Below, in pieces: positions 9,905-21,150 of a stretch of DNA of 64,000 nucleotides. Made by a program: the position numbers and the translations under genes. Every line of letters starts with the position of its first letter. Within the stretch, counting starts at the first letter, position 1. Source of the stretch: Herbaspirillum sp. Sphag64 (GTDB lineage: Bacteria; Pseudomonadota; Gammaproteobacteria; Burkholderiales; Burkholderiaceae_D); NCBI RefSeq assembly GCF_014192645.1, contig NZ_JACHYE010000001.1:254350-318349 (forward strand). Reading direction: 5' to 3'. Below the pieces are notes generated by a model. The model ran no database searches. It was not told the DNA's origin and worked only from the letters and a program-made list of their open reading frames with translations.

Positions 9905-9950
9905 CAAAAGGCTGCGGTTAAGGACTGTTTGGTCCTTCCCGCAGCCTTTT
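9905..9950 (-). terminator. Hairpin between guaB and guaA
   Basis: AAAAGGCTGCGG (9906-9917 region) pairs with CCGCAGCCTTTT (9939-9950), and an inner AAGGAC/GTCCTT stem stacks on it. On the minus strand it lies 18 bases after the guaB stop and is followed by TTTT, so it is a terminator or attenuator that may uncouple guaB from guaA. Confidence 0.7.
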
Positions 9951-9968
9951 TTACTCACTCGGTCCCGC

Positions 9969-11461
<1,493 letters not shown>

Positions 11462-11596
11462 CAGAAAAATACGAGAATCTTTCGTTGAGCAGATAAATCC
11501 CTTGATTTTTAGCTAGATTAGTCTATGCGGATGTCGCATCTTTACATCGAAGACGTATTGAACTGGCAAGTGCAACACAACGCGAAAGAAGCTCGA

Positions 11597-11890
11597 TCAA
11601 GCTGACTTCTTCGCTACACGGCGACGGCGGGAGTCTTTGGGATCTGCAATCAAAGGTCGATAGATCTCGATGCGGTCCTGCGAACGAACTTCGGTATCGA
11701 GCGTTTTGAGCTTGCCGTAAATGCCAACTCGACTCACCGTGAGATCAATTGCGGTACACTCGCGCAGCACGCCACTTTGCATGATAGCGTCCTGGATGGT
11801 GCTACCCGCTGCTACCCGCACTGCACGATTGATTTGCAGCGCTGGTGTCGCATAGCAGATTTCGACGTCGATCAAGACCGGCTCAGCCAT
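11597..11890 (-). CDS. rnfH: RnfH-family ubiquitin-like protein (RatB)
   Basis: A 97-residue member of the RnfH family (beta-grasp, ubiquitin-like). The segment LIDVEICYATPALQINRAVRVAAGSTIQDAIMQSG and the following GIYGKLKTLDTEVRSQDRIEIYRPLIADPKDSRRRR fit the family well. Function is not firmly known; in many proteobacteria it forms the ratAB pair. The ATG at 11890 overlaps the end of ratA by 8 bases, indicating translational coupling. A longer reading to 11938 has no family support. Confidence 0.88.
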   Translation of the reverse strand: MAEPVLIDVEICYATPALQINRAVRVAAGSTIQDAIMQSGVLRECTAIDLTVSRVGIYGKLKTLDTEVRSQDRIEIYRPLIADPKDSRRRRVAKKSA

Positions 11891-12314
11891 AGACAATCTC
11901 GGCACGCTTGCAGAAGGAATCGACAAAACTGTTGGCAATCATGCTGAATACGGGCCCGATAACCGACTCCAGAATACGACTGGAAAACTCGTATTGCATG
12001 TCAAATTCAATCTTGCAGGCATCTTCGCGCAGCACCTTGAAGTTCCAGCGCGCCTCAAAATGCTTGAATGGGCCTTCCACCAGCCGCATTACCATACTGC
12101 TGGGCGGTGTATTGGTGTTTTCGGTGGTGAATGACTGCTTGAGGCCATGGTAATTGATCTTGATCTTGGCCTTGAGCTTGTTATCTTCTCGTTCGGCAAC
12201 TTCAACGCCGCCACACCATGGGAGGAATTCGGGGTAGTCTTCTACGCCATCAACGAGCTTGAACATTTGCTCGGCGCTGTAATTGATCAGGACTGTTTTA
12301 TGTACGACTGCCAT
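11883..12314 (-). CDS. ratA: RatA-type ribosome-association toxin / START-like protein
   Basis: A 143-residue START/polyketide-cyclase-fold protein opening MAVVHKTVLINYSAEQMFKLVDGVEDYPEFLPWCGG, the signature of the RatA/YfjG and Coq10-like family. In E. coli RatA binds 50S subunits and blocks subunit association when overproduced; Coq10 homologues bind quinones, so a ubiquinone role is possible. It precedes rnfH with an 8-base overlap and is divergent from smpB, the usual proteobacterial arrangement. Confidence 0.9.
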   Translation of the reverse strand: MAVVHKTVLINYSAEQMFKLVDGVEDYPEFLPWCGGVEVAEREDNKLKAKIKINYHGLKQSFTTENTNTPPSSMVMRLVEGPFKHFEARWNFKVLREDACKIEFDMQYEFSSRILESVIGPVFSMIANSFVDSFCKRAEIVYG

Positions 12315-12382
12315 GAAAGGTGGTCCATTTGATAAAATCGCAAAGTTGAAATTTTAACCGAGACCACGGATTTTCCGACTAG

Positions 12383-12832
12383 ATGAGTATTGTAGATAAC
12401 AAAAAGGCCTTTTTCGATTACTTCATCGAAGAACGCTACGAAGCAGGTATCGTCCTGCAAGGTTGGGAAGTCAAGGCAATCCGGGCCGGCAAAGCGCAGA
12501 TCAAGGAAGCCTACGTGATCATTCGCAATGGCGAGATTTTCCTGTTCGGTGCGCACATCAGTGCCTTGACCAGTACGTCGACCCACGTTCACCCTGAAAC
12601 CACACGCACACGTAAACTGCTGCTCAATGCTGCAGAGATTGCCAAGTTGATCGGCAAGGTGGAACGCTCTGGTTATACCCTGATGCCACTGAACCTGCAC
12701 TATAGCCGCGGCCGTGTGAAATGCGAGATCGGCCTGGCCAAGGGCAAGAAACAGCACGATAAGCGTGAAACAGAAAAAAACCGCGACAGCCAGCGCCAAA
12801 TTCAGGCGGCCATGAAGCAACATCGACGGTAA
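12383..12832 (+). CDS. smpB: SsrA-binding protein SmpB
   Basis: Binds tmRNA and delivers it to stalled ribosomes for trans-translation. The 149-residue sequence has the OB-fold core ([33 protein letters not shown]), the GxxLxxxHI strand ([10 protein letters not shown]), and the basic C-terminal tail ([19 protein letters not shown]) that enters the decoding centre. The tmRNA gene itself was not seen nearby. Divergent from ratA with 68 bases between. Confidence 0.97.
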   Translation: MSIVDNKKAFFDYFIEERYEAGIVLQGWEVKAIRAGKAQIKEAYVIIRNGEIFLFGAHISALTSTSTHVHPETTRTRKLLLNAAEIAKLIGKVERSGYTLMPLNLHYSRGRVKCEIGLAKGKKQHDKRETEKNRDSQRQIQAAMKQHRR

Positions 12833-12843
12833 TAGTGACGATG

Positions 12844-12864
12844 CTGACAGCAGGCTGCTGTCAG
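12844..12864 (+). terminator. Hairpin downstream of smpB
   Basis: CTGACAGCA (12844-12852) pairs perfectly with TGCTGTCAG (12856-12864) around a 3-base loop, 11 bases after the smpB stop. There is no T-run, so it may be an mRNA-end stabiliser rather than a strong terminator. Confidence 0.45.
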
Positions 12865-13343
12865 TGGACAACGCCTTCCTCATTCGAACGGACTTCGACA
12901 AGCATCCGCCGGGTCAAGCATTTCCCTGAGCAGGGTGCGTGCTTGGCAATATCCGTGGCTGCAAGGTAATGCACGCCACTTACATGTATGCGCACAACGC
13001 AAAAACGTACCCTGAACCTGTTACCTCTAGCCTGCAATTGTCAAGAAAAAAGCATGACAAAACCGCGATGCTTTGTGTCAAGGATCGTAAATCTAGGTTA
13101 GCAGATTTGCACTCACGCAAAAAAACGTGCGATGCCCAGCCGATGTGCTAGCAAGCGCAAAAAATAAGCTTGCTCAATAGAAATTTTTCAACGAAATCAG
13201 TGATTTACATCTGTAAAAAGCAAAGTAAAATGATGTAAGGATGGTGCCACGAAAGGTTACCAATATAACAAGCCCACGACGAATGCGAATATGATTGCGG
13301 CATATTAAGAGCAATTGCACTTTACGAAGGCGAATAAACGACG
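12865..13343. other. Long non-coding gap before the Cpx-like operon
   Basis: About 480 bases, more A/T-rich than the flanking genes, with no ORF of convincing composition. It contains weak inverted repeats: AAAGCAT/ATGCTTT (13049-13074), AAATCT/AGATTT near 13090 and AGCAAGC/GCTTGCT (13150-13174). Two direct GTAAA elements lie at 13213-13229. It may hold an unrecognised small RNA or an extended regulatory region. Confidence 0.4.
13213..13229 (+). promoter_or_regulatory. Candidate CpxR-type box upstream of response regulator
   Basis: Two direct repeats GTAAA (13213-13217 and 13225-13229) separated by 7 bases, about 115 bases upstream of the response regulator. The enterobacterial CpxR consensus is GTAAA-N5-GTAAA, so the spacing is off by two; autoregulation is only a possibility. 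Confidence 0.3.
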
Positions 13344-14033
13344 ATGTCCAAAGTATTGCTGATAGACGACGACATTGAACTCGTTGACATGCTCAGGGAG
13401 TATCTTGAGCAAGAAAAATTTGAAGTCCGCGTTGCCTATGACGGCGAAGCGGGTGTGACTGAAGCACTGAGCAACCACTATTCCATTGTTGTGCTTGATG
13501 TCATGATGCCGCGTCTGAATGGACTTGAAACCCTGCGACGCATTCGTGCCAAAAGCAATTTACCGGTCCTCATGCTCACCGCCAAAGGCGATGATACCGA
13601 TCGCATCATCGGCCTGGAACTCGGCGCCGATGACTATGTGCCCAAACCCTGCACGCCACGCGAACTGACCGCCCGTCTACGCGCAATTCTGCGTAGAACC
13701 GTCAATGACAACGCTGAGCACGCCCCCTACTCACCACTTGCTGTTGGTGCCTTGGCAATGTGGCCCGAGCAGCGCCGCGCAACCTGGTCCGGCAAACCAC
13801 TGGAACTGACCAGCAGCGAATTCAACCTGCTCGAAGTGCTGGCCCGCAACGCTGGCAAGCCCGTCAGCAAGCAACATTTGTCCGAGCAAGGGCTGGGCCG
13901 CCCGCTGGCGCGCTTTGATCGCAACATCGACGTCCATCTCAGCAGCATCCGCCAAAAGATCGCTCAACTCGGCAGCGACAAATCCTGTATTCAAACGGTC
14001 TACCGACTTGGCTATCAATTCATCAAGGAGTGA
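13344..14033 (+). CDS. cpxR: CpxR-like response regulator (OmpR family)
   Basis: A 229-residue OmpR-type regulator. The receiver domain has the acidic pocket D8-D10, phospho-acceptor D52 (VLDVMMP), T79 and K101 (YVPKP). A winged-helix DNA-binding domain follows from about 130. The stretch HLSEQGLGRPLARFDRNIDVHLSSIRQKI is close to the CpxR pattern rather than OmpR or PhoB. The kinase gene starts 3 bases after the stop, so they form an operon. CpxR senses envelope stress in enterobacteria; that role here is inference. Confidence 0.88.
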   Translation: MSKVLLIDDDIELVDMLREYLEQEKFEVRVAYDGEAGVTEALSNHYSIVVLDVMMPRLNGLETLRRIRAKSNLPVLMLTAKGDDTDRIIGLELGADDYVPKPCTPRELTARLRAILRRTVNDNAEHAPYSPLAVGALAMWPEQRRATWSGKPLELTSSEFNLLEVLARNAGKPVSKQHLSEQGLGRPLARFDRNIDVHLSSIRQKIAQLGSDKSCIQTVYRLGYQFIKE

Positions 14034-14036
14034 TGG

Positions 14037-15416
14037 TTGGGGCGCCTGTTCTGGAAATTTTTTTTCTTCATTCTGGTGGCCCAGATAACCGCTGCTGTGG
14101 CGGTGGGCATCATCTTTTCACTGGAACGCCGAGAGCGCATCCACAATACGACAGAACTTGATCTGAGCCCTTCTGCCGCCCTCTTTGTCAGGGCTTCTGC
14201 GGAAAGCATCAAGGTTGCTGGTACCGATGCGCTCAGCGAAATAATTCGCGGTGGTAGTCGTCGCCGTATTTATGCGGTTGATGACAGCTCTCACGACATC
14301 CTTGGACGCGACGTACCTCCGCGGCTGATTCAAAAAGCAAAAACTGCCCTACAAGATGAAACAACGCAGCGCTCCGTTGATCAAATTACGGCTCCGGATG
14401 GACAACGTTATCTGGTTTTTCTGAGCGCTCCGCGCAAAGATGAGCAGCTTCTTGCATTCGGCGAGCCGGGAAACTCAGGCTTTTTTTTCCCGGTCATTCC
14501 GGTGTTGACTGGAACGATCGCCAGTCTGTTTTTTGCAATGTTACTTGCCTGGTATTTTTCACAACCGATTCGCAAGCTGAAACTGGCGTTCGCCAGTGCT
14601 GCATCAGGCAACCTGAATGCCCGACTGGCGGTGCAAATGGGAAAGCGCAACGACGAGCTTGCCGATCTGGGCAGAGATTTCGATCTGATGACCGAACAAC
14701 TGCAGACCTTGGTAGAAAGTCAACGCCGCCTGCTGCATGACGTCTCGCATGAATTGCGCTCACCGATTGCTCGCATGCAGGCCGCCATTGGTCTGGTGCG
14801 GGTACAACCGGATAAACTTCCGGCCACTATTGAGCGCATTGAGCGCGAAGGTGTGCGCATGGACAAACTGGTCGGAGACCTACTCTACCTGTCGCGCCTT
14901 GAAGCTGGCTTTACCGGCACCATGGATGAACATATCCGGATGGAAGATCTCTTGCAGGAGATTATCAATGATGCCCAATTCGAGGCGCAGAATTGCGCAC
15001 GTTACCTCGAAAGCGACATTCACAATGATGCCATGATACAAGGGCGCGCGGAACTGCTCCACAGTGCCATCGAGAATGTCGTCAGGAATGCTATTAAGCA
15101 AACGCCCAGCGAAACGACTGTCACGATCATTGCCAGAGTTGAAAGCGATCATCAACGCCTTTTGATCACCGTATCGGACCGCGGTCCAGGTGTACCCGAA
15201 CACGAACTCCTGGCAATATTCGATCCTTTCTTCCGCAGCAGCCGTACACAACAAACGAGTAACGGTTATGGCCTTGGCCTGACGATTGCGCGTCGAATCA
15301 TTGAAGCGCATGGCGGCACCATCACGGCCAGCAATCGTGCTGATCAGGGCTTGTGTGTTTCCATCGCCCTTCCCTGCAGCACATCTGGCAACATCAGCTC
15401 GCTGAGTGCGGCATGA
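14037..15416 (+). CDS. cpxA: CpxA-like sensor histidine kinase
   Basis: A 459-residue membrane kinase. Order: TM1 at about 7-28, a short periplasmic domain (29-150), TM2 at about 150-174, HAMP (175-228), HisKA with phospho-acceptor H238 (DVSHELRSPIARM), and HATPase with N box (ENVVRNAIKQTP), G1 (DRGPGVPEHE), F box (FDPFFR) and G2 (GYGLGLTIA). The start is a TTG three bases after the response-regulator stop; an overlapping ATG is in another frame. No other in-frame ATG gives the N-terminal TM helix. Confidence 0.88.
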   Translation: MGRLFWKFFFFILVAQITAAVAVGIIFSLERRERIHNTTELDLSPSAALFVRASAESIKVAGTDALSEIIRGGSRRRIYAVDDSSHDILGRDVPPRLIQKAKTALQDETTQRSVDQITAPDGQRYLVFLSAPRKDEQLLAFGEPGNSGFFFPVIPVLTGTIASLFFAMLLAWYFSQPIRKLKLAFASAASGNLNARLAVQMGKRNDELADLGRDFDLMTEQLQTLVESQRRLLHDVSHELRSPIARMQAAIGLVRVQPDKLPATIERIEREGVRMDKLVGDLLYLSRLEAGFTGTMDEHIRMEDLLQEIINDAQFEAQNCARYLESDIHNDAMIQGRAELLHSAIENVVRNAIKQTPSETTVTIIARVESDHQRLLITVSDRGPGVPEHELLAIFDPFFRSSRTQQTSNGYGLGLTIARRIIEAHGGTITASNRADQGLCVSIALPCSTSGNISSLSAA

Positions 15417-15423
15417 TTTCAAA

Positions 15424-15458
15424 TCAAAACGCCTGAACCAGGCAATCTGATTCAGGCG
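15424..15458 (-). terminator. Terminator after the SPFH gene
   Basis: CGCCTGAA (15430-15437) pairs with TTCAGGCG (15451-15458); on the minus strand it is followed by TTTTGATTT. It lies 32 bases after the SPFH gene stop and just past the convergent kinase gene. Confidence 0.65.
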
Positions 15459-15489
15459 CTTCGGCAGTAAACAATCAACAATCAACGCA

Positions 15490-16404
15490 TCACTTCCCCT
15501 GCGATTTCACGACCTGCATTGCGCTGGCGATCAGGGAACTCATATCACCAAGATTGGCAGGAACGATCACGGAATTATTGGTCTTGGCCAATTGTGCGAA
15601 AGCCGCAACGTATTGCTCGGCAACCTTCAGGTTGACCGCATCAGAACCACCCGGCGCCTGAATCGCCGATGCCGTCTTGCGAATTGCTTCGGCACTTGCT
15701 TCGGCAATCGCCAGAATCGCTGCTGCCTGCCCTTCTGCGCGGTTGATCGAGGCCTGCTTTTCACCTTCTGATTTAGCGATAGAGGCTTCACGTTCACCAG
15801 TAGCAATGTTGATCTGCTCCTGCTTGCGGCCCTCGGATGCTGCAATCAGCGCCCGTTTCTCACGCTCGGCAGTAATTTGTGCCTGCATGGCATGCAAAAT
15901 TTCCTTGGGTGGCGTCAGGTCCTTGATCTCATAACGCAAGACTTTGACCCCCCAATTCTCGGCTGATTCATCAATGGCACTGACAATGGTGGTGTTGATG
16001 TGATCACGTTCCTCGAAGGTCTTGTCCAGCTCCATTTTGCCGATTACGGAGCGCAAAGTGGTTTGAGCAAGCTGGGTAATCGCGGCGATGTAATTGGACG
16101 AACCGTAGGAGGCGCGCTTGGGATCGGTAATCTGAAAATACAGGATGCCGTCCACCTGCAATTGCGTGTTGTCTCTGGTGATGCAGACCTGAGGTGGAAC
16201 GTCCAGCGGGATTTCCTTGAGTACATGTTTATAGGCAATACGATCAATAAACGGCACCACAATATTGAGCCCCGGCCCAAGGGTGGCATGATATTTCCCA
16301 AGCCGTTCGACGACCCAGGCGTGCTGCTGCGGGACCACTTTGACGGTATTGACGACAAAAATGATCGCAACAAAAAAGATAACAATGGCAACACTACCAA
16401 ACAT
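15490..16404 (-). CDS. SPFH/Band-7 membrane protein (QmcA/stomatin-like)
   Basis: A 304-residue protein with one N-terminal membrane helix (SVAIVIFFVAIIFVVNTV) and a Band-7/SPFH domain (WVVERLGKYHATLGPGLNIVVPFID, YFQITDPKRASYG). A long Ala/Glu/Lys-rich coiled coil follows (about 175-260), then a hydrophobic C-terminal segment. It matches QmcA/YbbK-type paraslipins, which organise membrane microdomains. AGGAGG upstream of the ATG at 16404 fixes the start; the longer frame to 16512 runs into nfeD. The nfeD gene precedes it by 11 bases, the classic SPFH/NfeD pair. Confidence 0.9.
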   Translation of the reverse strand: MFGSVAIVIFFVAIIFVVNTVKVVPQQHAWVVERLGKYHATLGPGLNIVVPFIDRIAYKHVLKEIPLDVPPQVCITRDNTQLQVDGILYFQITDPKRASYGSSNYIAAITQLAQTTLRSVIGKMELDKTFEERDHINTTIVSAIDESAENWGVKVLRYEIKDLTPPKEILHAMQAQITAEREKRALIAASEGRKQEQINIATGEREASIAKSEGEKQASINRAEGQAAAILAIAEASAEAIRKTASAIQAPGGSDAVNLKVAEQYVAAFAQLAKTNNSVIVPANLGDMSSLIASAMQVVKSQGK

Positions 16405-16415
16405 ATAAATCCTCC

Positions 16416-16850
16416 TTAAGAATGAGAAACGATCAGGCGGCTGCCCCGGACTTCTCGAATAATGAAATTTCCTGGCTGGACCGGGCTGCCGGCTGCCAGT
16501 TCGACATCCCACTCCGCGCCACGATAACGCGCACGAGCAACATGTAACTGATCGCTCTGATGCCAGTGCGCAATGTGAATTGTTTGGCCAATGTCGGCAT
16601 TGATATCCGGATTAGATGTCGGCTCCAGACGATTACGCTGACCGAACCGACTACGCCGCAACAAAATGACGGCAACGATGCCAAGTAGTGCTGCGACCAA
16701 CAACTGCCATTCAAGCGTCCCCCCGAATAAAGCGACGACACCACCTGCAACAAGGCCAATGGCAATCATCAGTAAATAAAACGTACCAGAAAATATTTCC
16801 ACGGCAACGGCAAGCCCTGCCAATTCAAACCAGATTGCCCAAGCAGTCAT
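16416..16850 (-). CDS. NfeD-family membrane protein (short form)
   Basis: A 144-residue protein with two to three membrane helices in the first 65 residues, a basic loop (RRSRFGQRNRLEP), and a C-terminal OB-fold/NfeD beta-barrel (DIGQTIHIAHW, VELAAGSPVQPGNFIIREVRGSRLIV). Short NfeD proteins of this type partner SPFH paraslipins, probably as their anchor or regulator. It is the first gene of an operon with the SPFH gene. Confidence 0.88.
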   Translation of the reverse strand: MTAWAIWFELAGLAVAVEIFSGTFYLLMIAIGLVAGGVVALFGGTLEWQLLVAALLGIVAVILLRRSRFGQRNRLEPTSNPDINADIGQTIHIAHWHQSDQLHVARARYRGAEWDVELAAGSPVQPGNFIIREVRGSRLIVSHS

Positions 16851-16951
16851 TGTATTCCCCTCGTTGTCTCAGATAGATCACGGCATTGGTCGAGAGTTTC
16901 TTACTTAACCAATAACAGATGAGGAGTCTGGCACAATTCGTTGCCAGAAAC

Positions 16952-16981
16952 AAAAAGCGCGGACTTTGGTCCGCGCTTTTT
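16952..16981 (-). terminator. Strong bidirectional terminator after ppsA
   Basis: AAAAAGCGCGGAC (16952-16964) pairs perfectly with GTCCGCGCTTTTT (16969-16981) around a 4-base loop. It lies 41 bases after the ppsA stop, with T-runs on both strands. Confidence 0.92.
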
Positions 16982-17022
16982 GAGTTGCCACAAGCACACA
17001 GGCTTGTATTGGCATGAGAGCC

Positions 17023-19449
17023 TTATTTCGATCCAGCCAGCTTCTGCCAGGTATCGATCACCGAATCGGGATTCAGCGAAATCGACTCGATACCTTCTTT
17101 CATCAGCCATTCGGCAAAATCAGGATGGTCCGATGGACCCTGACCGCAGATACCGACATATTTACCCTTGGCACGGCAGGTAGCAATCACCTTCGACAGC
17201 AACGCCTGAACCGCAGGATCACGCTCATCAAAGTCAGCGGCCAGCAACTCCATACCTGAATCACGGTCCAGCCCCAGTGTCAGCTGGGTAAGGTCATTGG
17301 AGCCGATCGAGAAGCCATCAAAATGCTCCAGGAATTGCTCGGCCAAAATGGCATTGGACGGCACTTCGCACATCATGATGACGCGCAGACCGTTCTCACC
17401 GCGCTTCAATCCATTCTTGCCCAACAGGCCAATGACCTTCTCGGCCTGACCAAGGGTACGCACGAACGGCACCATGATTTCAACGTTGGTCAAGCCCATG
17501 TCGTTACGGACACGTTTCATGGCAAGACATTCCATTTCGAAGGCTTCCGCGAAATCTGCTGCAAGATAACGCGCCGCACCACGGAAGCCCAGCATTGGGT
17601 TTTCTTCGTCTGGCTCATAGCGGGAACCGCCGATCAGCTTCTTGTACTCGTTAGACTTGAAGTCGGACAAACGCACAATGACTGGCTTGGGCCAGAACGC
17701 AGCAGCAATCGTGGCAATCCCTTCGGCCAGTTTGTCGACATAGAACGCCTTTGGCGAAGCATGTCCACGTGCCACCGATTCAACTGCCTTCTTCAGATCG
17801 GCATCAATGTTCGGGTACTCCAGAATTGCCTTTGGATGCACACCGATATTGTTATTGATGATGAATTCCAGGCGTGCAAGGCCAACGCCACCGTTCGGAA
17901 TCGACTGGAAGTCAAAAGCCAGTTGCGGATTGCCGACGTTCATCATGATCTTCAAGGGCAGTGCAGGTAACTCGCCGCGTGCTACTTCAGTGACTTCCGT
18001 TTCCAGCAATCCGTCATAGATTTTGCCTTCATCGCCTTCAGCGCAGGAAACCGTGACCAGATTGCCATCCTTGAGGATATCCGTCGCATCACCGCAGCCC
18101 ACCACAGCAGGCACGCCCAGTTCACGGGCGATAATCGCGGCGTGACAGGTACGGCCGCCACGATTGGTGACGATAGCGGCGGCACGCTTCATGACCGGTT
18201 CCCAGTTTGGATCGGTCATGTCGGCCACCAGCACGTCGCCTGGTTGCACACGTTCCATTTCGGAGGCATCACGAATCACGCGTACCGGACCGGCACCGAT
18301 TTTCTGACCGATGGCACGACCAGTTGCCAGCACGCTGCTCGAACCCTTGAGCTTGAAACGCTGCTGCGCATCAGTCGCCTTTTGCTGCGATTTCACGGTT
18401 TCCGGACGGGCTTGCAGAATATACAACTTGCCGTCGCGGCCATCTTTGCCCCATTCGATATCCATCGGACGCTGATAGTGCTTCTCGATGATGGTCGCAT
18501 ACTTGGCCAGCTCGACGATTTCAGCATCATTGAGCGAATAACGGTTACGCAATTCCACTGGCACATCAACAGTCTTGACCGAGCGACCAGCCTTGGCTTC
18601 ACCGGTGAACTCCATCTTGATCAGCTTGGAGCCGATGTTGCGACGGATGATCGGCAACTTGCCTTGCTCCAGCATTGGCTTGTGGACGTAAAACTCGTCA
18701 GGATTGACCGCACCCTGCACCACTGTTTCACCCAGACCGTAGCTGGAAGTGATGAAAACAACATCCTTGAACCCCGATTCGGTATCGATGGTAAACATCA
18801 CGCCAGCAGCACCGACGTCGGAGCGAACCATGCGCTGAACACCAGCCGACAAGGCAACTTCAGCATGCGTGAAGCCCTTGTGAACGCGATAGGAAATGGC
18901 GCGGTCGTTGTACAGGGAAGCAAACACGTGCTTCATGGCTTCGAGCACATTGTCGAGACCAACTACGTTCAGGAAGGTCTCTTGCTGACCAGCAAAGGAA
19001 GCATCAGGCAAGTCCTCTGCAGTCGCCGAAGAACGCACTGCAAACGAGACTTCGGCAGTAGAGTCAGCGACCAGTTTTTCGTAGAAGGATTTGATTTCCT
19101 GTTCCAGACGTGGCTGGAATGGGGTATCGATGATCCATTGACGAATCTCGGCACCGGCTTGCGCCAGCGCACGGACATCCTCAATATCCAGCGTTGCCAG
19201 ACGATCAGCAATGCGCTGCGCCAGCGTGACGCCACCGTCTGCACTGTGTTCCAGGAAATCACGAAATGCCTGCGCCGTAGTCGCAAAACCACCAGGCACA
19301 CGCACACCAGCACCGGCCAACTGGCTGATCATCTCACCCAGTGACGCATTTTTGCCGCCTACGGACTCGACATCCGTCATTCGAAGATGTTCAAAGGAGA
19401 CTACGTATGCGGCCCCCTGGGCAGAGCCCATGTTTACTACGTTGGACAT
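17023..19449 (-). CDS. ppsA: Phosphoenolpyruvate synthase
   Basis: Converts pyruvate, ATP and water to PEP, AMP and phosphate for gluconeogenesis. The 808-residue protein has an N-terminal ATP-binding domain ([13 protein letters not shown]), the phospho-His swivelling domain with H436 ([21 protein letters not shown]), and a C-terminal PEP/pyruvate TIM barrel with [10 protein letters not shown] and catalytic C768 ([13 protein letters not shown]). AGAGGT lies upstream of the ATG. It is divergent from ppsR, which encodes its regulatory kinase/phosphorylase. Confidence 0.97.
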   Translation of the reverse strand: MSNVVNMGSAQGAAYVVSFEHLRMTDVESVGGKNASLGEMISQLAGAGVRVPGGFATTAQAFRDFLEHSADGGVTLAQRIADRLATLDIEDVRALAQAGAEIRQWIIDTPFQPRLEQEIKSFYEKLVADSTAEVSFAVRSSATAEDLPDASFAGQQETFLNVVGLDNVLEAMKHVFASLYNDRAISYRVHKGFTHAEVALSAGVQRMVRSDVGAAGVMFTIDTESGFKDVVFITSSYGLGETVVQGAVNPDEFYVHKPMLEQGKLPIIRRNIGSKLIKMEFTGEAKAGRSVKTVDVPVELRNRYSLNDAEIVELAKYATIIEKHYQRPMDIEWGKDGRDGKLYILQARPETVKSQQKATDAQQRFKLKGSSSVLATGRAIGQKIGAGPVRVIRDASEMERVQPGDVLVADMTDPNWEPVMKRAAAIVTNRGGRTCHAAIIARELGVPAVVGCGDATDILKDGNLVTVSCAEGDEGKIYDGLLETEVTEVARGELPALPLKIMMNVGNPQLAFDFQSIPNGGVGLARLEFIINNNIGVHPKAILEYPNIDADLKKAVESVARGHASPKAFYVDKLAEGIATIAAAFWPKPVIVRLSDFKSNEYKKLIGGSRYEPDEENPMLGFRGAARYLAADFAEAFEMECLAMKRVRNDMGLTNVEIMVPFVRTLGQAEKVIGLLGKNGLKRGENGLRVIMMCEVPSNAILAEQFLEHFDGFSIGSNDLTQLTLGLDRDSGMELLAADFDERDPAVQALLSKVIATCRAKGKYVGICGQGPSDHPDFAEWLMKEGIESISLNPDSVIDTWQKLAGSK

Positions 19450-19789
19450 GACAACCTCTAGTTTGATGATAAGAAATCTTCACGCAGTCACCATTCGTCA
19501 TTTGTTCTTGGTGTTTATGAGACGAAGGCGAGATAATTGAGGCAGGGTGCCATACAGTAGGCACTGGCAGAAGCGGGGCAAGGATCTGACTGAGCATGCC
19601 GTGGAATTGGCGCACAGCAAATACACAGCTGCTCGCCAGAGCAAACAGGGAAATGCTTTCGGTGAACGTGCGCAGCATGGTCAGGATCATTTAAGCCAAC
19701 TTCTCAATCTGTTGCATCGCATTTTACAGCCTGGCCGAGATTTTTTTCATCCGCCGCAGCTTTTTTTAATGTTTATTTTAAACAACATC
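19450..19789. other. Divergent ppsA/ppsR intergenic region
   Basis: About 340 bases without a convincing gene. It contains a small hairpin GTGCC/GGCAC (19547-19564) and a T-rich tract before ppsR. It must hold the promoters for both genes, but I could not identify confident -35/-10 pairs. Confidence 0.5.
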
Positions 19790-20644
19790 ATGCCCGATCA
19801 AGTACTGACTTCCTGCCCTCCTCCACTGCCAGCCGGCAACCGTACCGTTTTCTTCGTTTCTGACGGTACGGGGATTACCGCTGAAACGCTTGGACATTCT
19901 GTGCTGAGTCAGTTTGAATTGCGCTTCAAGCAGGTCCGCCTGCCGTTTGTCGATACGCTCGACAAGGCCTATGATGCGACGCGACGGATCAATGAAGTGG
20001 CTGAGACTGATGGCAAGGCACCGATTGTCTTCTCAACCTTGGTCAAGGCGGATCTTTCCGCCGTGATTCGGCAAGCCAAGGCCAAACACATCGACTTGTT
20101 CCAGACCTTTGTCGAACCACTGGAACAAGAGCTGGGCGTGAAGTCGACGCACACCATCGGTCGCAGTCACAATACTGCCGATTCGGAGGAGTATCGCAAC
20201 CGGATTGAGGCAATCAATTTCTCACTGGCGCATGACGACGGTCAGTCCAACAAGAACCTGTCAGCTGCGGATGTGATTCTGGTCGGCGTATCGCGTTCCG
20301 GCAAGACACCAACCAGCCTCTATCTGGCAATGCAATATGGCATCAAGGCTGCTAACTATCCGCTGATCCCGGATGACTTCGACCGTGAAAAGCTGCCGAG
20401 CGGCCTGATCAGTTTCAAGAAAAAGATCTTCGGTCTGACGATCGCCGCTGAACGTCTGTCTGAAGTGCGCAATGAACGTCGACCAGGTAGCAAGTACGCA
20501 TCACTGGAAAATTGCCGTTATGAAATCAACGAAGCGGAGAAGATGATGCGACGCGAGGGCATTCGCTGGATGTCATCGACCGCCAAATCGATTGAAGAAA
20601 TCGCCGCGACCATCCTGCAGGAAATCAAGCCTGAGATGCGATAA
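19790..20644 (+). CDS. ppsR: PEP synthase regulatory kinase/pyrophosphorylase (DUF299)
   Basis: Bifunctional regulator that inactivates PpsA by ADP-dependent phosphorylation of a Thr near the catalytic His and reactivates it by phosphate-dependent dephosphorylation. [17 protein letters not shown] opens the family domain, and the P-loop-like [15 protein letters not shown] lies near residue 155. The ATG at 19790 gives 284 residues; an ATG seven codons upstream (19769) is possible, and neither has a clear ribosome-binding site. The frame stays open to 19547 without similarity. The 3' end overlaps the convergent DUF6314 gene by 20 bases. Confidence 0.95.
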   Translation: MPDQVLTSCPPPLPAGNRTVFFVSDGTGITAETLGHSVLSQFELRFKQVRLPFVDTLDKAYDATRRINEVAETDGKAPIVFSTLVKADLSAVIRQAKAKHIDLFQTFVEPLEQELGVKSTHTIGRSHNTADSEEYRNRIEAINFSLAHDDGQSNKNLSAADVILVGVSRSGKTPTSLYLAMQYGIKAANYPLIPDDFDREKLPSGLISFKKKIFGLTIAAERLSEVRNERRPGSKYASLENCRYEINEAEKMMRREGIRWMSSTAKSIEEIAATILQEIKPEMR

Positions 20645-21125
20645 CCGCTCCTACTTTGGAAAAATGGGTCAGCACCACGTAGTCCTTGTGCGGCCCATCG
20701 ATGCGGGTATGCAGATCGAAGTGTTCGTCATCAACCAGCTGATAACTGCCATTGTAGTGATCAGCAACGCAAATATGGGTGTTCACCGGCAGCAATGCGT
20801 GACGCCGCGAATCGAACCGATAGTGTTGATACGACTCCCCTGCCTGCGGGCCATCTGCAAAGACCACATGGAGCGCGTGCGGTGCCTCCAGCAGATAATC
20901 GAAGCGCTTTGAAAAGCTGATCACACGGGCATCTGCGGCCAGAAGCAATTTACCTGTTTCATGATAGTGCAAGTGGTCTGCGCTGGCCTGCTCATCGAAG
21001 TGGGCGATTCCCTCTGCGGAGCCGATCAGTACACCGTCGCTGGTATGCATTGTCCGATTAAACTGCCAAGCTCCCAGAAAATAGGCATGTAAATCAATGC
21101 CGTCTGACGCGAGAACATTGCTCAA
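20625..21125 (-). CDS. DUF6314-family protein
   Basis: A protein of about 166 residues with [13 protein letters not shown] near the start, [35 protein letters not shown] and [35 protein letters not shown]. This beta-barrel-like pattern (lipocalin/calycin style, many His) matches DUF6314, of unknown function. I suggest the TTG at 21125, which has GGAG 9 bases upstream; the frame runs further upstream into the rlmB-like gene, but those residues look like an overlap artefact. Probably in an operon with the methyltransferase. Confidence 0.65.
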   Translation of the reverse strand: MSNVLASDGIDLHAYFLGAWQFNRTMHTSDGVLIGSAEGIAHFDEQASADHLHYHETGKLLLAADARVISFSKRFDYLLEAPHALHVVFADGPQAGESYQHYRFDSRRHALLPVNTHICVADHYNGSYQLVDDEHFDLHTRIDGPHKDYVVLTHFSKVGAVIASQA

Positions 21126-21150
21126 GATGACGTACTCCGCAATGCCGCCC

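Noticed and set aside
12939-13151. 70-codon ORF in the gap before the cpx-like operon
   Set aside because: No ribosome-binding site, mixed composition and no similarity; treated as non-coding.
18142-19344. 400-codon plus-strand open frame
   Set aside because: Antisense to ppsA, no recognisable domain, no ribosome-binding site.
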